A stretch of DNA of 64,000 nt from Erwinia tracheiphila. Its GTDB lineage: Bacteria; Pseudomonadota; Gammaproteobacteria; Enterobacterales; Enterobacteriaceae. The notes below the pieces were generated by a model. That model made no database searches. It saw nothing but the letters and a program-made list of their open reading frames with translations, and was not told the origin of the DNA. The translations under genes were made by a program, and so were the position numbers. The DNA is taken from assembly GCF_021365465.1 (NCBI RefSeq), contig NZ_CP089932.1:4402001-4466000 (forward strand), in the 5' to 3' direction. This document shows positions 1 to 9,796 of the stretch, one piece after another. Position 1 is the first letter of the stretch. Every line of letters begins with the position of its first letter.

Positions 1-536
1 CGTGGATACGTACTCGAAAGTGGCACACTGCAAGCTGTATACGAGTAAAACGCCGATCACCGCCGCAGACCTGCTCAATGATCGCGTACTGCCGTTCTAC
101 GAGGCTCAGGGACTGCCGATGCTGAGGATCCTGACCGACAGGGGAACGGAGTACTGTGGTAAGGTGGAGCAGCATGATTACCAGCTGTATCTGGCCATCA
201 ACGATATCGACCATACAAAAACGAAGGCGATGTCTCCGCAGACGAACGGCATCTGCGAGCGCTTCCATAAAACTATTTTGCAGGATTTTTATCAGGTTAC
301 GTTCCGTAAGAAGTTATACGAAGACCTGGAGAGCCTGCAAACGGATCTGGACAACGGGTTGTGGCATTACAATAATGAGCGAACTCATCAGGGAAAAATG
401 TGCTGCGGGCGTACGCCAATGGCCACGTTACTTGATGGTAAACGAGTCTGGGCAGAAAAAAATCTGAACCAGATGTAATCTGACAGACACCTGTATAAAT
501 AACCGGTAACTGTCAGATCAGGTCTGAGCTAGTACA
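1..536 (+). mobile_element. IS481-family element, right part (cut by window edge)
   Basis: The last 60 bases, ending in CTGAGCTAGTACA, recur at 56876-56937 and at 63761-63820, so they define the right end of this insertion sequence. The body encodes the transposase C-terminus. The left end lies outside the window. A more complete but mutated copy is at 62622-63820. Confidence 0.85.
2..478 (+). CDS. IS481-family transposase, C-terminal part
   Basis: This is the integrase-core part of a DDE transposase that cuts and rejoins its own element ends. The visible stretch includes LTDRGTEYC, which carries the second catalytic Asp, and SPQTNGICERFHKT, which carries the Glu of the DDE triad. It ends in a GRTPMATLLDGKRVW segment typical of IS481 enzymes. 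The reading frame is open to the window edge, so the apparent start is not the true start; the N-terminal helix-turn-helix and first catalytic Asp lie partly outside. The same protein, broken by stops and shifts, is encoded at 62724-63762. No disabling change is visible in this part, so this copy may be active. Confidence 0.88.
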   Translation: MDTYSKVAHCKLYTSKTPITAADLLNDRVLPFYEAQGLPMLRILTDRGTEYCGKVEQHDYQLYLAINDIDHTKTKAMSPQTNGICERFHKTILQDFYQVTFRKKLYEDLESLQTDLDNGLWHYNNERTHQGKMCCGRTPMATLLDGKRVWAEKNLNQM

Positions 537-639
537 CTTAAATCCTTCTGGTGTCAGAGCTTATCATCTGGCTAATAATGCGGGTTGGTTGTTTACCCAT
601 TTAGCATGATGGCACTCTGCCGTGCTGGCAATGTCGCAG

Positions 640-1953
640 GACCCTGTAAATAATTCTGTGTAACTGCCACCACGTCAAAGGTGATCGCTCAGGCGGTCAC
701 CGAACTCAATAATAAAGCGGCTCATCGCCAGCCGCCAGTTCTGGTTCGGCATACTCCATTTTTTCGACGCATCCCTGATTGCCAGATAAATCACCTTACG
801 CACCGAGTCGTCTGCCGGGAACACTTTGCGTTTCTTTATCGCAGCACGGATCACGCTGTTCAGTGATTCGATGCCGTTCGTGGTGTAGATGGCCTTGCGG
901 ATATCCGCCGGGTAACAGAAGAACGTATTCAGGTTTTCCCAGTGGCCACGCCAGCTTTTGCTGATTTGCGGGTACTTGTCGTCACAGATTTCTGCGAACA
1001 CATCCAGCCCTGTCAACGCCGCCTCTTCTGTCGGAGACTGATAAATCCTCTTCAGACCGCTGGTGACGGCCTTGTAGTCCTTCCATGCCACGTATTTCAG
1101 GCTGTTGCGCACCATATGAATGATGCACAGCTGGATATGTGTCTCGGGATAAACGCTGTTTATCGCATCCGGGAAGCCCTTCAGTCCGTCCACGCAGGCA
1201 ATCAGGATATCCTGAAGGCCGCGATTTTTCAGCTCTGTCAGGATGTTCAGCCAGAACTTCGCGCCTTCATTTTCAGCCAGCCACATCCCCGGCAGTTCTT
1301 TCTGACCTTCGGTATTAATGCCCGGCGCAAGGAAAACGGCTCTGTTTATCACGCTGCCATTCTGACGAACTTTTACGACAATACAGTCCATATAAACAAT
1401 GGGATAAAGTGCATCCAGCTGCCGGTTTTGCCACTCAGCAACCTGTTCTTTTACGGCATCGGTGACTTTAGATATCAGGGTGGGTGAGACATCGGCGTCA
1501 TACATCTCTTTGGACGTGGCAACAATTTCACGCATGGCCATTCCTTTGGCGTACAGGGATAAAATCTGGCTGTCCATCTGCGTGATACGCGTCTGGCTCT
1601 TCTTAATCAGCTGAGGTTGAAGGTGTTTTCGCGGTCACGCGGCGTGTTCAGCTCAATCTCGCCATCATCGCAAAGCAGCGTTTTTGATGCGTAGCCATTG
1701 CGGGTGTCAGAGCCTTTTTTGGGCGCGTTTTTCTCATGCCCGAAGTGGTCGGTCAGTTCAGCATTGAGCGCCGTTTCGACGGTGAGCTTCGTCAGCATTT
1801 GGGAAAACTGGTTAAGGTCAGCTTCGGTTTTAAGACCTTTAGCCCGTTCAGCCGCAAGGGCTTTAAGTTTCTTTTCGTCCATAATTTGCCTGTCCTCGTT
1901 GTTGGAGTGAACATATCAAAAACAGGAAATTACACAATTTTAATTACAGTCTC
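640..1953 (-). mobile_element. IS256-family element, copy 1
   Basis: The ends are GGACCCTGTAAATAATTCTGTG at the left and the complement of GAGACTGTAATTAAAATTGTG at the right; both recur at the ends of the copy at 61399-63899. The element is about 1.31 kb, normal for the family. I see no clear target duplication. It contains a single transposase gene on the reverse strand, broken by a frameshift. Confidence 0.85.
675..1882 (-). pseudogene. IS256-family transposase, frameshifted
   Basis: This mutator-type DDE transposase reads as two pieces. The N-terminal 91 residues (1607-1882) end TPRDRENTFNLS, and the remaining 300 residues (675-1577) begin MDSQILSLYAKGM. An intact family member continues NTFEPQLIKKSQTRITQMDSQ, and inserting one G after the TTC codon near 1620 restores exactly that text, so a one-base deletion is the likely cause. 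The core still shows YMDCIVVK, ACVDGLKGFPDAI, the CIIHMVRNS signature and TTNGIESLNSV. The gene is probably inactive, but because the lesion is a single base a sequencing error cannot be excluded. Another copy lies at 61470-63870 and a fragment at 41398-41800. Confidence 0.85.
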
Positions 1954-2320
1954 CTGAATTGGTTACACAATCAGTAGATTATACTTTTTATGCCCGTTCT
2001 ATTTTACCTGCTCGTTACCGGGAATTCCTCAGCGCGCTTACACCCTTCCTGTTCGTGCCTGAGCGGCTTGTAAGCCGGAAACCGCCAAAATTTTGTTACC
2101 GAGCGCTCTTCTCCAGCTCAGTCAGATTGCGTTATAAAAGTTAAAACACTCAGTAAATAAAGTACGCCAATCAAGCGTACCTTGACTGGTAAGAACCATA
2201 TTTCTACTCTGAATCAGGCTTGTCTTCAGATGTGTATGTACTCTCAAAAGGATCTGCCCATTTATAATTATTAAGAAATAATGTAACTACATCCCCAGCA
2301 GACTAGTCGTTGGAGTCCGG
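1954..2320. other. Gap without recognisable gene
   Basis: No convincing coding frame or RNA. It separates the IS256 copy from the IS2-like remnant and probably includes the worn left end of the latter. Confidence 0.4.
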
Positions 2321-2650
2321 ATGATTGATGTTTTAGGGCCAGAGAAGCGCAGACGGCGCAGCGTTCAGGAAAAAATCACCATTGTTCAACAGAGCTTTGA
2401 ACCCGGTATGACCGTGTCGCTGGTCGCCCGCCAGCATGGTGTTGCTGCCAGCAAGCTTTTCCTGTGGCGCAAACAGTATCAGGCAGGCAGCATTACAGCC
2501 GTTGCTGCGGGTGAACAGGTTGTACCCGCGACGGAGCTGGCATCTGCGATAAAGCAAATCAAAGAGCTGCAACACCTGCCGGGCAAGAAAACCATGGAAA
2601 ACGAGCTGCTGAAAGAAGCCGTTGAATATGGCCGACAAAAAAGTGGATAG
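2321..2650 (+). CDS. IS2-type (IS3 family) OrfA transposase subunit
   Basis: The 109 residues begin [18 protein letters not shown] and closely follow InsC of Escherichia coli IS2, a helix-turn-helix DNA-binding protein that in IS3-family elements is fused to OrfB by frameshifting. [19 protein letters not shown] is the recognition helix region and the C-terminal half, with [16 protein letters not shown], is the leucine-zipper-like part. The sequence is collinear with InsC until the last few residues. The downstream OrfB is truncated, so this protein has no intact partner here and would at most bind IS2-type ends. Confidence 0.85.
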   Translation: MIDVLGPEKRRRRSVQEKITIVQQSFEPGMTVSLVARQHGVAASKLFLWRKQYQAGSITAVAAGEQVVPATELASAIKQIKELQHLPGKKTMENELLKEAVEYGRQKSG

Positions 2651-2826
2651 CGCACGTGCCCTTATTGCCGGAGGATGGCGAATAAGCCTTGTCAGTCATT
2701 GCCTCCGGATCTCACGTGCGCAACTGCATGCCATGGCCCGGCGGTCGAAGAACTGGCAGGATCGTCGACGCAAGCGCAAGCCTGATAATACTGAAGCACT
2801 GGGTCGTATCCATGCCGTTGACCTCC
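2622..2826 (+). pseudogene. IS2-type OrfB transposase, truncated
   Basis: Immediately after OrfA, in another frame as expected for IS2, the text [20 protein letters not shown] and [14 protein letters not shown] matches the N-terminus of InsD, the catalytic subunit. Similarity stops near LGRIHAVD at about 2820, and none of the DDE integrase core is present. Only about 60 of roughly 300 residues remain. The following 200 bases show no further match that I can recognise. Confidence 0.75.
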
Positions 2827-3048
2827 GCTGCAGCGCATCAGGCAAACTACCTTGCCAACAGCCACGGCGATTGACTATACAAAATAACAAACTGGCTGCA
2901 GGAAATGACACCGGACACTTAAACCTGGCATCGCCTGCTATGCCACAAAGTGACCTGTTAACGTAGGTAAAACAAGGGAAGGTGAAAGCCTGATTTTGGT
3001 TAAAAGCGATTTTGAATGATAGCTCACGGGATGCGGTTTTTACTGAGG

Positions 3049-3086
3049 AATAATAAAAGGCCGGAATGACCGGCCTTTTATTATTG
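3049..3086 (-). terminator. Rho-independent terminator of proY
   Basis: A long perfect hairpin is made of AATAATAAAAGGCCGG and its complement CCGGCCTTTTATTATT around a four-base loop. It sits 20 bases beyond the proY stop. Its symmetric A and T tracts would let it work in both directions. Confidence 0.85.
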
Positions 3087-3105
3087 TACCCAAGGTATCT
3101 GGCCG

Positions 3106-4461
3106 TTATGCCCTGATTTTCTTACGAATAAATGCCCAGCTGACAATCAGCACCACCAGCCAGCCTAAGCCGACGAACAGCGACACGCGGGTATCCGGGA
3201 ACCAGCCAATAAGCCCGATAATAAAGAACAGAAACAGAATGCCCACAATGGCGGTAAAGGTGCCCCCCGACATGGCGAACTTCAGCGCTTTTGCCTGCAC
3301 CGGACTCAAGGTCCGACGGAAGCCAATTTGCGCAAACAGGATCATAATCCACACCCAAACCGTGGCAAAAGTCGCCAGCGATGCAATGACCAGAAACACT
3401 TTTTCCGGCATCAGATAGTTCAGATAAACCGCAACCAGCATGGCAACCACCATCACCACCGTGGTTACCCAAGGCACCCCACGCCGCGAAACGGCGGCAA
3501 ATGATTTGGGGGCATGTCCCTGATCGGCCATGCCGTGCAGCATACGTCCCACGCCGAATACGTCGCTGTTGATTGCCGAGAGTGAAGCGGTAATCACCAC
3601 AAAGTTCAGCACGGCTGCCGCTGCCGCGATACCCATATGCTGGAAGGTCAGTACAAACGGGCTGCCGTGAGTACCCACCTGGTTCCACGGGTAGATCGAC
3701 ATAATCACAAACAGCGTGCCGACATAAAACACCAGAATACGCAGCGGTACGGCATTAATCGCACGTGGAATGGAAACCTCAGGGTTTTTCGCCTCACCAG
3801 CGGTGATACCGATAATTTCAATGCCGCCGTAAGCAAACATCACTATCTGCAACGACAGCACCATCCCCATTACGCCGTGGGCAAAGAATCCTCCATTGCG
3901 CCACAGGTTACTGATTCCCGTCGGCTGGCCACCGTTGCCTATTCCCCAGACGATAATGCCAATCCCGGCGACAATCATAATGATGATGGTCGCCACCTTG
4001 AACAGCGACAGCCAGAACTCCACTTCACCAAACACTTTCACGGTGGCCATGTTGATAGCACCAATAATCAACACCACGCTCAGAACCCAAATCCAGTGCG
4101 GCACATCAGGGAACCAGACGCTCATGTAAATGCCAAACGCGGTAACGTCGGCAATCGCCACAATCAAAATTTCAAAACAGTAAGTCCAGCCGGTAATATA
4201 ACCGGCAAGCGGGCCGAGATAATCCTGCGCATAACGCGAGAAAGAGCTGGCCTGCGGGTTGTTGACCGACATTTCGCCCAGCGCCCGCATGATAATGTAG
4301 GCAATGGCACCGCCGATAATATAGGCGAGGATCACACTGGGTCCGGCCATTTTCATCGCATCAGCCGAACCATAGAACAATCCGGTACCAATCGCCGACC
4401 CCAGCGCCATAAAACGGATATGGCGGGTGCTTAGGCCTTTTTTAAGGGTATTTTCAGTCAT
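3106..4461 (-). CDS. proY: Proline-specific permease ProY
   Basis: This 451-residue inner-membrane transporter of the amino acid-polyamine-organocation superfamily imports proline or a related amino acid with protons. About twelve hydrophobic segments are visible. The N-terminal signature [20 protein letters not shown], with the unwound GSAIGTG of helix 1, is typical of the family, and [20 protein letters not shown] marks helices 2-3. Length matches E. coli ProY (457). It lies 85 bases downstream of brnQ on the same strand, as in E. coli, where brnQ-proY follow phoBR. A strong terminator closes the unit. The substrate name rests on synteny and close family resemblance. Confidence 0.9.
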   Translation of the reverse strand: MTENTLKKGLSTRHIRFMALGSAIGTGLFYGSADAMKMAGPSVILAYIIGGAIAYIIMRALGEMSVNNPQASSFSRYAQDYLGPLAGYITGWTYCFEILIVAIADVTAFGIYMSVWFPDVPHWIWVLSVVLIIGAINMATVKVFGEVEFWLSLFKVATIIIMIVAGIGIIVWGIGNGGQPTGISNLWRNGGFFAHGVMGMVLSLQIVMFAYGGIEIIGITAGEAKNPEVSIPRAINAVPLRILVFYVGTLFVIMSIYPWNQVGTHGSPFVLTFQHMGIAAAAAVLNFVVITASLSAINSDVFGVGRMLHGMADQGHAPKSFAAVSRRGVPWVTTVVMVVAMLVAVYLNYLMPEKVFLVIASLATFATVWVWIMILFAQIGFRRTLSPVQAKALKFAMSGGTFTAIVGILFLFFIIGLIGWFPDTRVSLFVGLGWLVVLIVSWAFIRKKIRA

Positions 4462-4546
4462 TTTTCCGTCTTCATCCTGAGGTTTCTCCTGCCGTTACGG
4501 TCAGAAAAACGTATCACATTTATCACTGCTGCCCGGCATGCACCTG

Positions 4547-5845
4547 TCAGCGGCAAAAAATACGGTCATACAGCGCCGCAATTACCAGTATAAGCAGCGA
4601 CGGCGGTAACCAGGCCAGTCCCTGATCGGCTAACGGCAAATGGGCAACAGACTGAGGCAGAATTTCTGCGAAAGCGCTGGCTTTGATGGCGTCCACAATG
4701 CCAAAGATCAGACTGACCAGCATACCCGGCGCAATAATCCGACTGCTTTTTTTCCACCATCCCAGCGTAAAGCTCAATAAAATCAGCACAATGCACGGTG
4801 GATAAATCGCCGTCAGTACCGGAATGGAGAACTGAATTAAATGGCTAAGACCCAGGTTAGAAATCACCATTGAGAACAGGCCGAGAATAAACACCAGCTT
4901 GCGGTAGCTTAACGGCAGATATTGTTCAAAAAACTCCGCACAGGCACAGGTCAGACCCACCGCCGTCACCATACAGGCGACAAAGATCAGCCCGGCAAGG
5001 AAAAGGTTGCCCGTACTGCCGAATGTCTGCTGGACATAGGCGTGCAGGATCGCCGCGCCGTTAGCGCCCTGCGCGACAACTGACACGCTATGCGAACCAA
5101 GCTTAAACAGCGTCAGATAAACCAGCGTCAGGCCAATACCCGCAATCAGACCGGCGATAATGGTGTAGCGGGTCAGCAATGTCGGCTCGCTGACGCCACG
5201 GGAACGTGCTGTATTAACAATAACAATGCCAAACACCAGCGCACCCAGCGTATCCATGGTCAGATAGCCACTGAAAAAACCGCTGGTAAAAGCGGCATGT
5301 TGATAAGCCTCGGTTGCTGGTGCAATGTCGCCGGCAGGCCAAAGCAGCGCAGCAATTCCCAGCACCACCAGCGCTACAATCTTCAATGGCGCAAGCACAT
5401 GACCGACGGTATCCAGCAGTTTTCCCGGATAAAGCGAAATGCCAACCACCAGCGCAAAGTAGGCCAGGCTGTACATAAACAGCAGCATCGGCCCCTCCCC
5501 CGTCAGAGGTGCGATACCCACCTCAAACGAAACGGTGGCGGTACGCGGCGTGGCAAACAGCGGTCCCACCGCCAGATAGCATACCGTTGCCAGCACAATC
5601 CCTGCAGCCTTGCCGATGGGTGAACTCAGCGCATCAATGCCGCCGCCCACGCGAGCCAGCGCGATCACGGTGATAACCGGCAGTCCGACTGCGGTGATCA
5701 AAAAGCCTGACGCTGCGACCCACACGTGCTCGCCCGACTGAATACCCACCATGGGCGGAAAAATAATATTACCGGCACCGACAAACAGGGCAAATGTCAT
5801 AAAGCCCAGCGCGATGATGTCTTTGAAAGTTAAACGATTAGTCAT
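4547..5845 (-). CDS. brnQ: Branched-chain amino acid transporter BrnQ
   Basis: This 432-residue inner-membrane sodium- or proton-coupled carrier takes up leucine, isoleucine and valine (LivII system). The N-terminus [20 protein letters not shown] leads into [11 protein letters not shown], the characteristic first-helix motif, and twelve or so hydrophobic segments follow. E. coli BrnQ has 439 residues, so it appears complete. In E. coli brnQ directly follows phoR. Here the two are separated by 4.4 kb of pseudogenes, repeats and an IS1, so any shared transcription with phoBR has been broken. Confidence 0.93.
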   Translation of the reverse strand: MTNRLTFKDIIALGFMTFALFVGAGNIIFPPMVGIQSGEHVWVAASGFLITAVGLPVITVIALARVGGGIDALSSPIGKAAGIVLATVCYLAVGPLFATPRTATVSFEVGIAPLTGEGPMLLFMYSLAYFALVVGISLYPGKLLDTVGHVLAPLKIVALVVLGIAALLWPAGDIAPATEAYQHAAFTSGFFSGYLTMDTLGALVFGIVIVNTARSRGVSEPTLLTRYTIIAGLIAGIGLTLVYLTLFKLGSHSVSVVAQGANGAAILHAYVQQTFGSTGNLFLAGLIFVACMVTAVGLTCACAEFFEQYLPLSYRKLVFILGLFSMVISNLGLSHLIQFSIPVLTAIYPPCIVLILLSFTLGWWKKSSRIIAPGMLVSLIFGIVDAIKASAFAEILPQSVAHLPLADQGLAWLPPSLLILVIAALYDRIFCR

Positions 5846-6236
5846 AAGACGAGGATTAGCCTGTTACGGGTGTTGGTGAAATCGTCATATCAGCGTATCC
5901 CCTTACCTGCTGCGCACGCTGGCATCTGCCAACAGATGAAACGCGATCTTGCGATCAAATATCATTTACCCGAAAACCGGGCTGATTACGATCTTTTCTC
6001 AGGGGAAAACGAAAAAACGGCGCTAAGTAAACCGTTAATAGCGATGAAAGGCAAGCAAGGATCGGAAATGCAGTATTATTTAGCGCAAAAAAAGCTGAAG
6101 CAACTCAACACGTCAGCCTGATCATCCTTGAGATGAGATGTGTTTTTTTGTGCACACAGGGGGATTTATTGCAAAAAACGCTGAATAATGCGCAAAAAGC
6201 GCACGTAAGCACGCTTTTTGCCAACACCTTGCGCAG
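5846..6236. other. Gap upstream of brnQ
   Basis: It should hold the brnQ promoter. An open frame at 5870-6121 (83 residues) has a charged composition, no recognisable domain and no clear ribosome site, so I do not call it. A stretch of repeated GCGCAAAAAACGC-like sequence near 6165-6220 is low-complexity. Confidence 0.4.
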
Positions 6237-7322
6237 CTACCATACATCGCTGGCAATCTCAGTCACCAGCAGCAGCTTCGCCCACTGCTGCTCGCTCAGG
6301 CTGTTATCCTCTTCGGCTGAGGCAAAGCAACACTGTGGGCTTAAGCAGAGCTGATCGAGGCTGACATACTTTGCCGCTTCCTCAATACGCTTCTTCACGC
6401 TTTCCGGGTTTTCCAGCTCACCAACTTTGGTGGTCACAAGCCTCAACATCACCTGCTGTTTACCGGGCCTAATAAAAGCGTTAACGGCTCAAAGCCCCCG
6501 AAACGCTCGTTATCGTATTCCAGGAAAAAAGCATCAATGTTGACACCGCCAAAAAGAATTTCGGCCACCGGCTCATATCCGCCTTCCGCAATCCAGGTCG
6601 AACGAAAACGCCCCCGGCAGACGTGCAGACCAATAGTCAAATAGTCCGGTTTTCCCTCAATGGTTTTATTGACTACCTCCGCATAAGTGGCCGCCAGCGC
6701 CTGCGGACAGTCGCCCCACTCACGGATCTGGCTCTGTTGATCTTCAGAGCAGAGACAGGCCCAAGCAGTGTCATCCAGTTGCAGATAGCAACAGCCAGCA
6801 TCGTAAAAAGCCCTGATTGCCTGACGCCAGGTCAGCGCCAGATCGTTAAAGTAGTCTTCCAGGTCGGGATACACCGTGGCGTCAATCATCTTTCTGCCGC
6901 CACGAAAATGCAGCACGCCTGGGCTGGGAATGGTCATTCTCGCAATGACATCACCGCTGATACCTTTCAGATAGCGAAAATGGGTCAGCATCGGATGATC
7001 GCCAAACCCCAGCCTGTCGGTCACTTTCACCCCGTGCACTTTACTCTGAATGCCCTGCTCCGCTTCATAAGCTTCAACGTCTTGCAGCCCTCAAGAAATC
7101 ACAATACCACCAGGCCCGGCGAAACTCGCCGTCCGTCACCACCCGCAGACCGCAGGCTCGCTGCTGCGTGACCAGGTCTCGAATGGTTTCATCTTCTATA
7201 CGACGCACTGCCACCGCGTCGATTTCACCGTGCTGAAACTGTTCACACGCCTGTTTAATCGTGGCCGGACGAAGAAAACTGCCGACGACTTCGCCACGAT
7301 AGCGGGATGAATCTCTCTGCAT
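6237..7322 (-). pseudogene. Cobalamin-independent methionine synthase-like protein (YxjG/MetE C-terminal type), frameshifted
   Basis: Three reverse-strand pieces in different frames join into one protein of about 360 residues. They are 7322-7074 (VVGSFLRPATIKQACEQF, VTDGEFRRAWWYCDFL), 7039-6449 (HFRYLKGISGDVIARMTIPS, QLDDTAWACLC, IGLHVCRGRFRSTW, ILFGGVNIDAFFLEYD) and 6452-6237 (LVTTKVGELENPESVKKRIE, LDQLCLSPQCCFASAEEDN). The text matches the family that transfers a methyl group to homocysteine-type thiols. The His-x-Cys, the FFLEYD Glu and the second Cys of the zinc site are still present. Adding one G near 7080 restores FLRGLQDVEAYEAEQGIQ, and a second single-base shift lies near 6455. This is a recent double-frameshift pseudogene or, less likely, two sequencing errors. 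Confidence 0.82.
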
Positions 7323-7594
7323 GTCTGCTCACTCCTGCCACCGCATTACGTTGGATAATATCCTCGTCATGGATGTCACCTGAATGAAAGGGTTATGCGA
7401 ATAACGTTGAGTATGAATCTCAGCAGATAACGTGAAGTTTTAGTACTGCGAGCAGGGCCACTGCTGGTCGCGATAATGGAACGCACAGGTGAAATATAAA
7501 AATGCTGTCTCTTTTTTTCAGATTGAAGGTGCCACTTATTTTTGGCACCTGTATCACTCTGCTAATAATTTAGCTTTTCAAAAAAGGATGCTGC

Positions 7595-7738
7595 AGACAT
7601 ATATTCATCAGACAGACATATATTCATCAGACAGACATATATTCATCAGACAGACATATATTCATCAGACAGACATATATTCATCAGACAGACATATATT
7701 CATCAGACAGACATATATTCATCAGACAGACATATATT
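7595..7738. repeat. 19-bp tandem repeat (minisatellite)
   Basis: Seven complete head-to-tail units AGACATATATTCATCAGAC (7595-7727) are followed by an 11-base partial unit. All units look identical. Because 19 is not a multiple of three, all three phases are read in turn, which gives a repetitive open frame at 7489-7767 (HQTDIYSSDRHIFIRQTYI). I regard that frame as accidental because it has no recognisable start signal or domain. Confidence 0.95.
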
Positions 7739-7863
7739 TCTCATCACTATTTCCGCATCAGTATTAATTGACTCGAAAATCAGGAGATTGCATTTTTCAT
7801 TGATTGTTATTTCCCATGAATTCTTTAGCCTGATTATTTTTTCCTTCTGCTCTGGAAGATTAG

Positions 7864-8028
7864 CTATTGTTTTTTTATAGTGCTCTGCAATATACGCCTG
7901 GTGCTTTCTGTTTTCTTTATTGCTTTTTCGTTTATTTCTTGCAACTGACTCATTTCTGGCTCAGTGAATGCAGCGCTGACATTAAGAGATACCATGCAGA
8001 TAATTAAAACGCTGTTAATTGCTTTCAT
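7864..8028 (-). CDS. Small exported protein, probable immunity partner of the muramidase
   Basis: This 54-residue protein starts at an ATG that overlaps the last codons of the upstream muramidase gene (ATGAAAGCAATTAA). The first 20 residues MKAINSVLIICMVSLNVSAA form a signal peptide, and the mature part FTEPEMSQLQEINEKAIKKT is a short charged helix. Two neighbour features point to a periplasmic immunity or inhibitor role: translational coupling and a periplasmic address matching a peptidoglycan-degrading toxin. I do not recognise the family, and the mature part is very short, so it may be a truncated remnant. Confidence 0.5.
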   Translation of the reverse strand: MKAINSVLIICMVSLNVSAAFTEPEMSQLQEINEKAIKKTESTRRILQSTIKKQ

Positions 8029-8661
8029 AGAAGTCAACCCTTCTTTTAAATCTGTCCTGAGGAACGAAAAACCAGGTTGTCCTGTCGGCAATCATTCTCC
8101 CGAATCCCGTTAAGTCTCCAGCATAGGCAAGCCTTTGCAAATAAGGCCTTGTAACAGTGCCATAGTCTCCTCGGTAGCGTAAATCAATAAGAATCTCTTT
8201 TATCTTTCCCGGGATATTATCCCACGCCAGAGTAGATGATATAGTGGGATTTGGATGATATTCCATTATGATCAACTTATTTTTACATATTCTCTCTACA
8301 TCTTTTTTTAATTCTTCGTAAGTTGATATGAATAGTAACAATTGTTGCTGGTCTGTTATTTCGCTTATTGAATCCCTGTTATTTAGCACAAAATTATAGG
8401 CAGAGCATCCTTTTAACCTTGCACCTTCTGATATCTTCTCTGCTTTTTCCTTTTCGATTCCTGCTTTTTGCAATGATATTAAAGCACTTATTTTCGATCT
8501 ATCACCGAGATCAAATCCTCTACCAATGGTTACACCTGAATTATTTTTTTACACGATGAGGTGTTGCCGGGCCAATGTATCTTTTTTGAGTAATCTCTGC
8601 TCGACTTTAAATTATTCCCTTCTGCCCTGAATGTCAGCAACCCTTTTTTAGGCTCCAGCAT
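8015..8661 (-). pseudogene. Pesticin-type muramidase toxin domain, one-base frameshift
   Basis: The first frame (8661-8550) reads LLTFRAEGNN...KKIHWPGNTSSCKK, with the catalytic Glu of the muramidase fold in AEGN. The second frame (from 8550) reads NNSGVTIGRGFDLGDRSK and continues to IDLRYRGDYGTVTRPYLQRL and DRFKRRVDFYESN at 8015. These are the N-terminal, central and C-terminal motifs of pesticin/T4-lysozyme-like effectors that cut the glycan backbone of peptidoglycan. The break lies in a run of seven A (8544-8550 as T on the plus strand); eight would restore CKKNNSGVTIG. The frame is open upstream of the first Met (INGLFT), so the domain may once have been the C-terminus of a larger secreted protein. 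The homopolymer could be a switch, a mutation or a sequencing error. Confidence 0.75.
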
Positions 8662-8928
8662 AGTAAATAGTCCATTAATTGTTGGGAAATTACATATTAC
8701 GTCTGTTCTTTTGATTGTTCTACTTTATTTTTAACGTGAATAAAATATAAAGAAATGGTGCTCTTAAGATCGTTTTTCCAAAGTATCACCTTCTGCGCGG
8801 CGAAAGAAAAATCGCCAGGTAAGAAAATTTTTTCACAAGTTCAAGGGCAGCAATTTTTTGAATGCGGTAACTATTTTGTACCAGAAATCTAACGAAATAC
8901 TGCCCTTCCAACTCAGTCGTCGTCAGTC

Positions 8929-9694
8929 GGTCGTGACGCAGACTTGCTGATCACGTATGCTTTGCGCTTTGGATGTAACATATGGCTAAAGTTGATGTCG
9001 TCTGCCCTCAGTGCAATGAAACTCATGCTGTACGATGTAACGGACATTCAGCATCCGGTGCCCAACGTTACATCTGCAAGCATTGTTCAAAGACCTTTCT
9101 GCTCAACTTTAGCTACTCCGGTGCCAAACCAGACACACACCAGACCATTGTTAATATGGCCATGAATGGTTACGGATGTCGCGATACCGCACGGGTTCTC
9201 GGTATCAGCCTCAATACGGTTCTGCAGCACTTAAAAAAATTTCGCCAAAGCAGGTAGCTGAGAATATCGACCCCGAAACGGAGGTTGTTATCTGCTGTGA
9301 AGCCGGTGAACAATGGTCTTACGTGCGGTGTAAAAGCAATCCCCGGTGGTTGTTCTATGCTTATGACCGTATCCGCAAACGTGCTCTGGCCCACGTCTTC
9401 GACCCGAGAAATGCCCCGACCCTGCGACGATTGCTGGCCCTGTTAAGCAAATTTAACATTGCCTTTTATATGACAGATGCCTGGCCGGTTTATAAAGTTC
9501 TGTTAAGTGCAACAGGCCACGTGGTGAGCAAGAAATATACCCAACGGACAGAACGACATAATCTTAATCTTCGCACACATATCAAACGACTGACCCGCAG
9601 AACAATTTGCTTTTCGAAGTCAGAGGAAATGCATGATAAGATCATCGGTTGGTATCTTACTCTTCATCATTATCAATAAATCTGCGTCACGACC
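8929..9694 (+). mobile_element. IS1-family element, copy 1 (with 8-bp target duplication)
   Basis: The ends are GGTCGTGACGCAGA and its complement TCTGCGTCACGACC. The 766-bp length is normal for IS1. The 8-bp direct repeat CGTCAGTC flanks it at 8921-8928 and 9695-9702, showing simple insertion. Two more copies, at 40243-41007 and 57376-58140, lack matching flanks. Confidence 0.95.
8982..9679 (+). CDS. IS1-family transposase InsA/InsB, joined by -1 frameshift
   Basis: InsA (8982-9257, 91 residues) has a zinc finger (CPQCNE and CKHCSKTF) and a helix-turn-helix (GCRDTARVLGISLNTVLQHL). InsB, the DDE catalytic part, lies in the -1 frame from about 9230 to 9679 and contains DPETEVVICCEAGEQWSYV and YMTDAWPVYK. 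The frames cross at a run of seven A (9232-9238), the known IS1 slippage signal, and fusion there gives HLKKISPKQVAEN. This is programmed frameshifting, not damage. InsA alone represses transposition in IS1. The C-terminal RTERHNLNLRTHIKRLTRRT is the conserved end region. Nothing suggests inactivation. Confidence 0.92.
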
Positions 9695-9726
9695 CGTCAG
9701 TCCACCACATTAAGAACGCTAAAAAA

Positions 9727-9796
9727 GCATTCCTGATTATGCTTCACTTTGTACCTGGCCTTTCCACATAAGGCGTTGCTCATGACTGGCATGGAA
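9727..9796. repeat. 70-bp dispersed repeat, copy A
   Basis: About 62 of 70 bases match 46991-47060. The shared text begins GCATTCCTGATT and ends CATGACTGGCATGGAA. On the reverse strand both copies read MPVM(S/R)NAL(C/W)GKARYKVKHNQE. The family is unknown to me. Confidence 0.75.

Noticed and set aside
3637..4434. Plus-strand frame of 265 residues inside proY
   Set aside because: Composition is typical of the antisense of a membrane protein (His, Asn and Gln rich), and it has no initiation signal.
5870..6121. 83-residue plus-strand frame upstream of brnQ
   Set aside because: No ribosome site, no domain and antisense to the expected brnQ promoter region.
7595..7738. 19-bp repeats as CRISPR
   Set aside because: Units abut directly with no spacers and no cas genes are near.
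9225..9260. IS1 InsA/InsB frame break as a mutation
   Set aside because: The A-run crossing is the known programmed -1 frameshift of IS1, and it is present in all three copies.
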